Assembly: GCA_002839645.1 (NCBI GenBank)
Contig: PGYL01000037.1
Location: 31,372 to 67,228, forward strand
Length of the DNA stretch: 35,857 bases
Source: Methanomicrobiales archaeon HGW-Methanomicrobiales-2
GTDB lineage: Archaea; Halobacteriota; Methanomicrobia; Methanomicrobiales; Methanoculleaceae
Direction of reading: 5' to 3'
The translations under genes and the position numbers were made by a program. How positions within the stretch are numbered: the first letter of the stretch is position 1; each line of letters starts with the position of its first letter. Below the pieces are notes generated by a model. That model was not told the origin of the DNA. It saw only the letters and a program-made list of their open reading frames with translations, and ran no database searches. Below are positions 29,727 to 35,857 of this stretch, piece after piece.

Positions 29727-30961
29727 TGGATATCGAAGAGGTAGAAGCAATTCTTGGATATGGCGATACCTGCAACCACTGCCTCGGGCGTTTCTTCGGC
29801 AAGCGGTCGTTTGGGCTGACGAACGAGGAACGCGGCCGGGCACTCCGGATCACCCGGGAACTTGTGGCGAACGAGCCGCATCACGAACCGGAACCGGAGT
29901 CCTGCTGGATCTGCGGCGGGGAGTTCACCCGCACCGATGCGTGGGCCGCGAAGGTCGTCGAAAAAGTGCGCGGCATCGAGTTTTCAACGTTTCTTATCGG
30001 GACAAAAGTGCCGCCGCTTGTCGCGGAGAGCGAGGAGATGGTCTGGAGCGACCTCTCCCTCCATGACCCGGAACCTCTGAAAGCGGAGATGAACCGGGAA
30101 GTAGGGAAGGCCGTCTCGGCACTCACCGGGAAGAAGGCCGACCTCAAGAAGCCCGATGTCGTGGCGATCCTCGACCTCGCGGAAGGGACCGTCGAGGTGC
30201 AGGTCAACCCCGTCTTCTTCTTCGGCCGGTACATAAAGTACGAGCGCGGCATCCCCCAGACCCACTGGGACTGCCGGACGTGCCGGGGAGCAGGGTGCGA
30301 ACTCTGCAACTTCACCGGCAAACAGTATGCCGACTCCGTCGAAGAACTGATCGGCCGGCCGGTGATCGAGGCCTTCGATGCGGAGAACGCTGTCCTGCAT
30401 GGTGCCGGCCGGGAGGATATCGACGCCCGGATGCTCGGGACGGGCCGCCCGTTCGTCATGGAGGTCGAGACGCCGATGAAACGGTCGGTGGACCTCGCAG
30501 CGCTCGAAGAAACGATCAACCGCAGCGCTGAAGGCAGGGTGGCGGTCCATCTGACCGGATGGGCGGACCGGAAGGTTGTGCAAAGCCTTAAATCCGACAA
30601 AGCGCATAAAAAATACAGGATCCTGGTCGAGATCGACGGTTCTGTAACGCCAGATGAGTTCAGAGCGGCCCTCGATCAGTTAAAAGGTGTAACGATACGG
30701 CAGCGCACCCCCAACCGGGTGTCACACCGACGGGCAGATTTAGTTCGGGAACGGCAGGTCCTCGATATCGGGTGTACAGGCACGCAGGACGGCAGATTCT
30801 GGGTTGAAGTCGTCGGCGAAGCGGGCCTCTACATCAAAGAATTGATATCGAGTGACAGTGGCAGAACCCAGCCCAGCCTTGCCCAGATCCTGGGGCGCAC
30901 CGCGAGTGTTGTCAGCCTCGATGTGGTGCTGGTCGAAACAGCGAACGAATATGGTGAGTAA
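29726..30961 (+). CDS. pus10: tRNA pseudouridine synthase Pus10
   Basis: 411 residues; makes pseudouridine-54 and -55 in archaeal tRNA. The N-terminal THUMP-like region binds zinc: CNHC (C16, C19) and CWIC, with a second Cys-rich stretch TCRGAGCELC. The catalytic block is GREDIDARMLGTGRPF with the Asp at about residue 233. Later motifs are RTPNRVSHRRADLVR and GLYIKELISSDSGRTQPSLAQILG. The start is the ATG overlapping the trmY stop (TGATG). L21e begins 2 nt after the stop. Confidence 0.96.
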   Translation: MDIEEVEAILGYGDTCNHCLGRFFGKRSFGLTNEERGRALRITRELVANEPHHEPEPESCWICGGEFTRTDAWAAKVVEKVRGIEFSTFLIGTKVPPLVAESEEMVWSDLSLHDPEPLKAEMNREVGKAVSALTGKKADLKKPDVVAILDLAEGTVEVQVNPVFFFGRYIKYERGIPQTHWDCRTCRGAGCELCNFTGKQYADSVEELIGRPVIEAFDAENAVLHGAGREDIDARMLGTGRPFVMEVETPMKRSVDLAALEETINRSAEGRVAVHLTGWADRKVVQSLKSDKAHKKYRILVEIDGSVTPDEFRAALDQLKGVTIRQRTPNRVSHRRADLVRERQVLDIGCTGTQDGRFWVEVVGEAGLYIKELISSDSGRTQPSLAQILGRTASVVSLDVVLVETANEYGE

Positions 30962-30963
30962 TT

Positions 30964-31257
30964 ATGGCACATCACAATGGACCACGCAAGAAGACGCGGT
31001 ATAAGTTCAAGAAAGACCTCAGAAAACGCGGTATCCCCCCGGTCAGCTCGGCGATTCAGGTGTTCGAGCTCGGTCAGCGGGTACACGTCGTGGTCGAGCC
31101 GAGTGTCCAGAAGGGCATGCCCCACCGGAGATTCCACGGGAAGACCGGCACAGTCATCGGGCAGCGCGGACGCGCATGGGTTCTCGAAGTCAGGGATGGA
31201 GATACGATAAAACAGGTGATTGCGCGACCGCAACACCTAAAAGCGCAGAAGATATAA
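30964..31257 (+). CDS. rpl21e: 50S ribosomal protein L21e
   Basis: 97 residues: HHNGPRKKTRYKFKKDLRKR, then VFELGQRVHVVVEPSVQKGMPHRRFHGKTGTV and RGRAWVLEV. The standard L21e SH3-like fold. It starts 2 nt after pus10. Confidence 0.97.
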   Translation: MAHHNGPRKKTRYKFKKDLRKRGIPPVSSAIQVFELGQRVHVVVEPSVQKGMPHRRFHGKTGTVIGQRGRAWVLEVRDGDTIKQVIARPQHLKAQKI

Positions 31258-31278
31258 TCCTCAGCAGTAGTGATTGGC

Positions 31279-31629
31279 ATGAAGGTAAAACGAATAGTCA
31301 GCGAAGAGCGGATGCTGCTCCCCGAACTGCATGATACACTCCTTTCTGTGGAGGCAGTCCGGCTCGAGTCCGGAGAAGAGATGTCCTACGAGCTTCGTAA
31401 GAGTATCGAGCATGCCAATCACCTCTCAAAGACATCCTCTGAGAAGGCCCGTGCCCTTGTCGACGAGCTCGTAAAACTCGAGAAGATGAAAGAGGAGATC
31501 GCTTTCCGCATCGCAAACCTGATGCCGCGGACCCGCGACGAACTGCGAGCCATCTACGCCAAAGAACGGTTCAACCTCACGACGGAAGAACTGGACGAGA
31601 TCCTCGATCTGGTAATGACCCACTTCTGA
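31279..31629 (+). CDS. rpoF: DNA-directed RNA polymerase subunit F (Rpb4)
   Basis: 116 residues from the ATG at 31279; an upstream GTG at 31270 is less likely. Helical Rpb4 layout: MKVKRIVSEERMLLPELHDTL, MSYELRKSIEHANHLSKTSSEKARALVDEL, then the HRDC-like end LMPRTRDELRAIYAKERFNLTTEELDEILDLV. It pairs with Rpo7 in the stalk of RNA polymerase. The order L21e-rpoF-DUF655-ksgA is a common archaeal arrangement. Confidence 0.94.
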   Translation: MKVKRIVSEERMLLPELHDTLLSVEAVRLESGEEMSYELRKSIEHANHLSKTSSEKARALVDELVKLEKMKEEIAFRIANLMPRTRDELRAIYAKERFNLTTEELDEILDLVMTHF

Positions 31630-31646
31630 TTGAAGGGGTGGTGCCA

Positions 31647-32210
31647 ATGAAGACCGAAAGGAAAGAGGAGAATGCGGTAGTCATCGATATCCTTCCTATG
31701 GGGTATGCGAGCGATCAGCGTCCAGTTTACAAGCGCGAACCGGTTATCCTCGCAATCGGCGTGGACCAGTTCAAACTGCTCGAACTCGTCCCGAAGCCGG
31801 GCGCGGACATCCAGGTCTATGACCGTGTCTACATCGGTGATGCGGATCGGGAGAAGGTCGAGCGTGTCAAACGGCGGATGAGCTACGAAGATCTGACGGC
31901 GACGGCGAAGCTGGAACTGCCGTTTGTGATCGAGAAGATCGTCCGCGAGAACGAAGCACGGTTCGTCGACTTCTTCAACAAATCCGTCTCCATCACGCCG
32001 AAGTTCCACATGCTGCACCTGCTTCCCGGTATCGGGAAGAAGTTGTTGTGGGAAGTGATCGAGCAGCGGGAGAAGAAGCCCTTCGAGAGTTTCGCCGATA
32101 TCTCCGGGCGGATCAAGTCGCTCCCGCACCCGGATCGGATGATTGTCAGCCGGATCCTGCATGAGATCGAGGACCCGGATGAGAAGTATCATATCTTCAC
32201 ATCGAGATGA
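31647..32210 (+). CDS. DUF655 family protein, probable RNA-binding
   Basis: 187 residues from the ATG at 31647, chosen over two upstream GTGs because GGGGTGG lies directly before it. Blocks typical of DUF655 are AVVIDILPMGYASDQRP, EPVILAIGVDQFKLLELVPKPG, VYDRVYIGD and the helix-hairpin-helix-like end MLHLLPGIGKKLLWEVIEQREKKPFESFADI. The N-terminal half looks like an OB fold. It overlaps ksgA by 4 nt, suggesting a role with rRNA or ribosome maturation (inference). Confidence 0.9.
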   Translation: MKTERKEENAVVIDILPMGYASDQRPVYKREPVILAIGVDQFKLLELVPKPGADIQVYDRVYIGDADREKVERVKRRMSYEDLTATAKLELPFVIEKIVRENEARFVDFFNKSVSITPKFHMLHLLPGIGKKLLWEVIEQREKKPFESFADISGRIKSLPHPDRMIVSRILHEIEDPDEKYHIFTSR

Positions 32211-32980
32211 GTGCTCCTAGAGATCAGCATTTTCTCGTCGACAAACGGGCCGTCGAGAAGATTGCCAGTTTTGTTGATGTTTCCGGTCGGAGGGTGCTCG
32301 AGGTTGGACCCGGTGAAGGGATCCTCACCCGTGCCCTCCTTGACCGGGGTGCAGAGGTCATTGCGGTAGAGATCGATCCGGCTCTTGTCGAAGAGCTCGA
32401 GGTCGCCTTTGCCGATGAGATCGAGGAAGGCCGCCTCGAGATCGTGAGAGGCGACGCGAAGAAGGTGGACCTCCCGCCGTATGATATCGTCGTTGCGAAC
32501 CTCCCCTACTCTGTTTCTTCGAAGATCACGTTCCGGCTGCTTGAGATCGGCTTTGAGGTCGCGGTCCTGATGTACCAGAAGGAGTTCGGCCAGCGGATGA
32601 TTGCGCCGCCGGGGACGTCCAACGTCGGACGGCTCTCGGTGATGGTGCAGACCTATGCCTCCGTAAAACCGCTCCTCGAACTCGGGCCCGGCGCTTTCCG
32701 CCCGAGACCCGAGGTCCGCTCCTGGGTGGTCCGGATCACGCCGCACGAACCGCCGTACCCGATCGCGGATCGTAAGGTCTACGCGGACGTTGTCCGGGTG
32801 CTCTTCTCCCACCGGAGAAAGACCGTCCGGAAGGCGCTCCGGAGCGGTAAGGATACGTTTGCGCCCGAAGCGATCGAGCGGGCGATTGCGGGTCTGCCCG
32901 ACGATCTCCTGCAGCGTCGGCCCGAAGACCTGACGCTCGAGGAGTTTGCGCTGATAGCAAACAAGATGAGCGGGAGTTGA
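32207..32980 (+). CDS. rsmA: 16S rRNA dimethyladenosine transferase (KsgA/Dim1)
   Basis: 257 residues; dimethylates two adjacent adenosines near the 3' end of 16S rRNA. Motifs: QHFLVDKRAVEKI, VLEVGPGEGILTRALL (SAM site), VIAVEIDPAL, and the N6-adenine motif NLPYSVSSKITFRLL. The C-terminal domain includes FSHRRKTVRKAL. Its start overlaps the DUF655 stop (ATGA). Confidence 0.97.
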   Translation: MSAPRDQHFLVDKRAVEKIASFVDVSGRRVLEVGPGEGILTRALLDRGAEVIAVEIDPALVEELEVAFADEIEEGRLEIVRGDAKKVDLPPYDIVVANLPYSVSSKITFRLLEIGFEVAVLMYQKEFGQRMIAPPGTSNVGRLSVMVQTYASVKPLLELGPGAFRPRPEVRSWVVRITPHEPPYPIADRKVYADVVRVLFSHRRKTVRKALRSGKDTFAPEAIERAIAGLPDDLLQRRPEDLTLEEFALIANKMSGS

Positions 32981-32982
32981 GG

Positions 32983-33549
32983 ATGCTCCCCGACCAGGTC
33001 TATTCTCCCGCCGAGGACTCGTTTCTCCTCCTCCGGGCGGCGCTTGCCGAGGTCCGGCCGACCGACCGGGTGCTGGAGGTCGGGACCGGGAGCGGCTACG
33101 TCGTGGCCGGACTTTCCGGCCGGGCGGCGGCGGTGGTCGCGACCGACATCAACCCCCACGCGGTGGCGTGCGCCCGCGCCCGCGGGGTAGCGGCGGTCCG
33201 GACGGATCTCTTCTCGGGGCTCTGTGGCCCCTTCGACCTCATCCTCTTCAATCCCCCCTATCTCCCGACTACCCCTGAGGAGCGGATCGACGACTGGCTG
33301 GAGTACGCCCTCGACGGCGGGCCGACAGGAAGGGTCGTAATTGAACGGTTCGTCGCCGATGTTGGAAGGGTGCTTTCCCCCTTCGGGCGGGTCCTCCTCC
33401 TGGTCTCGTCCCTGACCGATCCCGGTGCGGTGCGGGAGGCCTTCGCCCGCCACGGTTTTGTCTCGTTCGTCGTCGATGAGGAGGCGCTCGAGGACGAGCG
33501 GCTCTACGTCCTCCGGGCGATGCGGGACCTCTGCCGGATGGGGGCGTGA
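32983..33549 (+). CDS. HemK2/Mtq2-type methyltransferase
   Basis: 188 residues from the ATG at 32983; GGGAG lies 6 nt upstream. A TTG at 32977 would overlap ksgA. SAM-binding motif VLEVGTGSGYVVAGL, acidic motif ATDINPHAV, and the glutamine/asparagine methyltransferase motif NPPYLP. It is the size of archaeal HemK2 (PrmC-like) proteins, which with Trm112 methylate the GGQ glutamine of aRF1. It is the last gene of the cluster. Confidence 0.9.
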   Translation: MLPDQVYSPAEDSFLLLRAALAEVRPTDRVLEVGTGSGYVVAGLSGRAAAVVATDINPHAVACARARGVAAVRTDLFSGLCGPFDLILFNPPYLPTTPEERIDDWLEYALDGGPTGRVVIERFVADVGRVLSPFGRVLLLVSSLTDPGAVREAFARHGFVSFVVDEEALEDERLYVLRAMRDLCRMGA

Positions 33550-33682
33550 GCTCGATGCACTGCACCTGCCGATCAGCTCTCGCATGAGTCGATAGGGTAG
33601 GGGGTCGCAATATAGTCTCACGCGAAGGCGCGAAGGTAAATCTATGCCCTACCTTCGTTGAAAAAAGAGCGGCGAGCCCCCC
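33550..33682. other. Convergent intergenic region with inverted repeat and terminator
   Basis: Stem CGAAGGTA (33631-33638) and TACCTTCG (33650-33657), 11-nt loop. On the minus strand it follows a T6 run (A6 at 33661-33666), which fits termination of the lipoprotein gene. The phrase GCGAAGGCGCGAAGG just left of the stem is a short tandem motif. No gene is seen. Confidence 0.5.
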
Positions 33683-35500
33683 TCACACCGTCGAGGGCCT
33701 CTCGAACACCTCGTCGAAGGTGAAGTGCGCGAACTCCGCAAACGGTGCGTCCAAAATCCCCTTCGCGAGGTCCTCCTTTGCAACGGCGAACGCACCCGCG
33801 TCCGGGTACGCGATGAAGGTGTACTCGGTGGTGCCCCGGTACTCCTCCGAGACGGATGCCGCCTGCATGAGCGCAATTATCTCGGGCGTGCCGATGGTCT
33901 TTCCGTCCTCCCGGTACCTATCGAGGAGGGCGAGCATGTTCTGGTAGCGGTAGTCTTCGGCCCTGACCCCGGTGTGGTAGCCGTCCACCCGCTCGACGGC
34001 GGGAGGATAGGCGCCCCGGTAGAGGTAGTAGTTGTTCGCGATCAAGAGGCAGTCGCCCGGCTCGACGACGCCCGGCCCTCGCACCGCGCCGCCGTAGGAG
34101 TCTGTCTCGAAGGCCGCCGGGACGCTTCCCGTCCCGTTCCCGTGGGGAGCCGAGCCCCCTGCGTTGTTCCCGCCGGTCCTGGTCCCGTTCGCCTTCTCCC
34201 AGTAGGCCCACGCCCCGGCAACGTCGCTCTCGTTCTGGAGCGTATTCCTGTAGAGGAAGGTGGTGGGCATGAGATTGGTCGCGTTCCAGTCCGGGATCGA
34301 CGGCGACGAGTGGGGCACGAGCACAAGGCCGTCCTCGTTCATGCCGTTGAACGTCCCGATGAACCCGGGCCAGTCTATCCCGACCGTGCGTTTCGCGCCC
34401 GGACCCGGGTCGGTCGCGATGACAAGCAGGCCGTTCACCGTGACCTTCCGCAGGTCGTTCTCGCCGTCCATGTTCTTGCCGTGGATAACTCCGCCGGCGA
34501 GCTCGTCGTTCTCCGTCAGGTTGCCCCAGGCGATCGCGCTCGTGCAGAGGTGCGGCGAGATGCCGGCGTCGCCTGTTGTGGTGCGGTTGATGCCAAGATC
34601 GCCCATGTAGAGGCCGTAGATCCTGTAGTAGAGCATGAAGTCGTAGGTGTTCTCCGCGAGGAGGTCGTAGCGGGTGAGGTTCCGCGAGACCGGCGGAAGG
34701 TAGAGATCCGTGCCTCCGGCGGTCATCCCGGCGAGCATGGCGTCGAGTTCGGCCATATACGTCGGGTTTGCCGGTGCCATGTGCTCCTCTATGTAGGGGA
34801 TGAAGAGGTCCTCGTAGTCGGCGGGCGCCTGCATGAACGACTCGATCAGGACGTAGTCGATCCAGTCCCGGATCTGCGGAGCGCAGAGGTAGCCGTAGGC
34901 ATACGCCCGTTCCTCCGGCGTTCCCCATACCTGGAGGACGTGGCAGCCCTTCTGGACCGTGAGCCTCCCGCCGCCGCTGCCGACGGCGATCTCCCGATCA
35001 TCGTCGGGGTAGGGCGTCGGGGCGACGAGGGTTACATCGATGCCGGTCGCGGCACTTCCGGACGTAACGGCGACCCTGACGGGGGTAAGGTGCGACGACG
35101 TACAGTACCATCCGGTCGGGTCGCGATAATCGAGATGGTCGATCCGGGCGTCATCATCCGTATCCGCCCAGGCGTAGACGGTGTAGTTGCCCGGGGCGAG
35201 TCCGGAAATGACGTAATCGCCCGGCGCATCGAGCGCGGCAAAGCCGCTGACGTACTGCGAGCGTTCGGGATGCTCCCCGGTCTCCATAACCCTGATATCC
35301 GATGCCGAATACGCCGCGGCGTCGATCGCCGCAACGTAGATTGTTCCTCCCGCGTAATGCCCCGCCACACTCCCGGAGATGGAATCTCCACCTGTCGAGG
35401 CGGTGTTCGTGCAGCCTGCAGCGGCGATGAGGAGGATCGCGACACCGAGGATACACGCGGGCAGGCAAACGCGCAGGAGGCGCTCTGGTACCTGGTTCAT
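33683..35500 (-). CDS. Lipoprotein with probable Ntn-hydrolase (C45/phospholipase B-like) domain
   Basis: 605 residues. The signal peptide ends in a lipobox IAAAGC with lipid-attached C30, so it is exported and membrane-anchored. Residues about 38-155 form a beta-rich, transthyretin-like domain (GDYVISGLAPGNYTVYAWADTD). From about 180 a hydrolase domain follows: CHVLQVWGTPEERAYAYGYL, then SPHLCTSAIAWGNLTENDELAGGVIHGKNMDGEND with the likely nucleophile C319, and NGMNEDGLVLVPHSS. This pattern matches the self-processing acyltransferase/phospholipase B-like (C45) group, in which the new N-terminal Cys is catalytic. The assignment rests on motif memory. The substrate might be an N-acyl amino acid or peptide (inference). 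A TATA-like element sits about 27-30 nt before the start. Confidence 0.72.
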   Translation of the reverse strand: MNQVPERLLRVCLPACILGVAILLIAAAGCTNTASTGGDSISGSVAGHYAGGTIYVAAIDAAAYSASDIRVMETGEHPERSQYVSGFAALDAPGDYVISGLAPGNYTVYAWADTDDDARIDHLDYRDPTGWYCTSSHLTPVRVAVTSGSAATGIDVTLVAPTPYPDDDREIAVGSGGGRLTVQKGCHVLQVWGTPEERAYAYGYLCAPQIRDWIDYVLIESFMQAPADYEDLFIPYIEEHMAPANPTYMAELDAMLAGMTAGGTDLYLPPVSRNLTRYDLLAENTYDFMLYYRIYGLYMGDLGINRTTTGDAGISPHLCTSAIAWGNLTENDELAGGVIHGKNMDGENDLRKVTVNGLLVIATDPGPGAKRTVGIDWPGFIGTFNGMNEDGLVLVPHSSPSIPDWNATNLMPTTFLYRNTLQNESDVAGAWAYWEKANGTRTGGNNAGGSAPHGNGTGSVPAAFETDSYGGAVRGPGVVEPGDCLLIANNYYLYRGAYPPAVERVDGYHTGVRAEDYRYQNMLALLDRYREDGKTIGTPEIIALMQAASVSEEYRGTTEYTFIAYPDAGAFAVAKEDLAKGILDAPFAEFAHFTFDEVFERPSTV

Positions 35501-35752
35501 TACTTTTTTCTTCCGACAGAGGAGGATAAAATCTTATTGAAGTGTTCCTGTGTACGATACGTGCCGAAGCGTGAGAATCCTGGTGAATTTTGCCGATTAT
35601 CGGCGTTTTAGGTCCGGGGTGATTCAAGTGTGAGGGGCGGAGCATGACGGCCTGCAGGATCTGCCGGGACGGCCCGTTGCCGATGGTATGATGACGGGTG
35701 AAGGCGATACCTCTCACCTGGAGAACGTGTAGACAGCACGGAGGTGAACGTC
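35501..35752. other. Divergent intergenic region with two tiny ORFs and a hairpin
   Basis: Besides the minus-strand promoter there is a perfect 6-bp hairpin GCCGAT-T-ATCGGC (35592-35604) followed by GTTTT. Two chained tiny plus-strand ORFs follow: 35644-35691 (MTACRICRDGPLPMV) and 35691-35732 (MTGEGDTSHLENV), overlapping as TGATG. The second ends 7 nt before the Shine-Dalgarno of the methyltransferase gene. They could be leader peptides or chance. Confidence 0.4.
35525..35534 (-). promoter_or_regulatory. Putative promoter of the lipoprotein gene
   Basis: GATTTTATCC on the minus strand, centred about 30 nt before the ATG at 35500; predicts a near-leaderless transcript. Confidence 0.4.
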
Positions 35753-35857
35753 ATGACGCACGCGTGGAATCCGGAAGACTACCACAGGCACTCCTCCGCC
35801 CAGGCCAGCTGGGCGCACGAACTGATCGGGAAGATCAAACTCGCCGGCGACGAGCGG
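35753..35857 (+). CDS. SAM-dependent methyltransferase, N-terminal fragment
   Basis: Only 35 residues are in the window: MTHAWNPEDYHRHSSAQASW, then AHELIGKIKLAGDER. The opening WNPEDYxxHSSAQxxWAxELI leading to GDER is typical of trans-aconitate-methyltransferase-like class I enzymes, in which the SAM motif (VLDIGCGDG) would come next. A good Shine-Dalgarno GGAGGTG (35740-35746) lies 6 nt before the ATG. The gene continues beyond the window; the substrate cannot be told. Confidence 0.75.
   Translation, partial: MTHAWNPEDYHRHSSAQASWAHELIGKIKLAGDER

Noticed and set aside
33725-35611. Plus-strand open frame of 628 codons
   Set aside because: Antisense shadow of the lipoprotein gene in GC-rich DNA; it is valine/arginine/aspartate-rich and lacks domains.

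Overview
The window reads as a chromosomal segment of a methanogenic archaeon of the order Methanomicrobiales, probably Methanoculleus or a close relative. The evidence is the archaeal translation supercluster in its usual form (S19e, PDCD5, L39e, L31e, aIF6, L18Ae, prefoldin alpha, FtsY, SRP54, TrmY, Pus10, L21e, RpoF, DUF655, KsgA, HemK2), archaeal TATA boxes, archaea-only families (DUF371, DUF655, HVO_0476 zinc finger, RNase P protein 4), mostly high G+C, and a cobyric acid synthase beside a B12-dependent ribonucleotide reductase. The genus is an inference; no 16S gene is present. No tRNA, rRNA, CRISPR array or complete transposon was seen. LAYOUT. 1-5828 is ordinary housekeeping: a partial cobQ divergent from the B12-dependent ribonucleotide reductase, SUI1/aIF1, a ribbon-helix-helix regulator, a Cys-cluster gene pair, and a sugar-1-phosphate nucleotidyltransferase with a left-handed beta-helix tail. 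5949-9000 holds two unrecognised membrane proteins on the minus strand; the second is an internal duplication with a large soluble domain inserted into the second copy. 9061-12600 is an accessory island: a long imperfect hairpin, a start-less calcium-repeat coding stretch running into a polymorphic-toxin-like protein, a probable immunity gene 16 nt downstream that has swallowed a second copy of the toxin C-terminal domain in frame, and a decayed fragment of another toxin N-region. Its first part is visibly AT-richer than the surroundings, and base composition steps up close to the fusion point. 12642-20972 holds stand-alone genes: a CBS/ParB-like fusion, Hsp20, a membrane-anchored protein with a possible FKBP-like fold, a thioredoxin-like protein, HVO_0476 and DUF371 proteins, a tiny membrane protein, a three-PAS soluble histidine kinase, exonuclease VII (xseA-xseB), and a TIM-barrel isomerase-like protein. 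21069-22890 has a CNNM/CorC-type gene broken by an internal deletion with frameshift, then purN. 22965-33549 is the information-processing cluster, nearly all on the plus strand, with 1-8 nt overlaps or very short gaps. 33683-35500 encodes a lipoprotein with a probable Ntn-hydrolase (C45/phospholipase B-like) domain, and the window ends in the start of a methyltransferase. HOW THE GENES WORK TOGETHER. The supercluster links ribosomal proteins, a ribosome anti-association factor (aIF6), the co-translational targeting pair FtsY/SRP54, the successive tRNA-54 modifiers Pus10 and TrmY, an RNA polymerase subunit, and rRNA and release-factor-type methyltransferases. Stand-alone genes commonly have a TATA-like box about 26-31 nt before the start codon, which predicts leaderless transcripts, whereas genes inside operons rely on overlaps or Shine-Dalgarno sites. 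The most unusual content is the archaeal toxin/immunity-like island at 9.1-12.6 kb.
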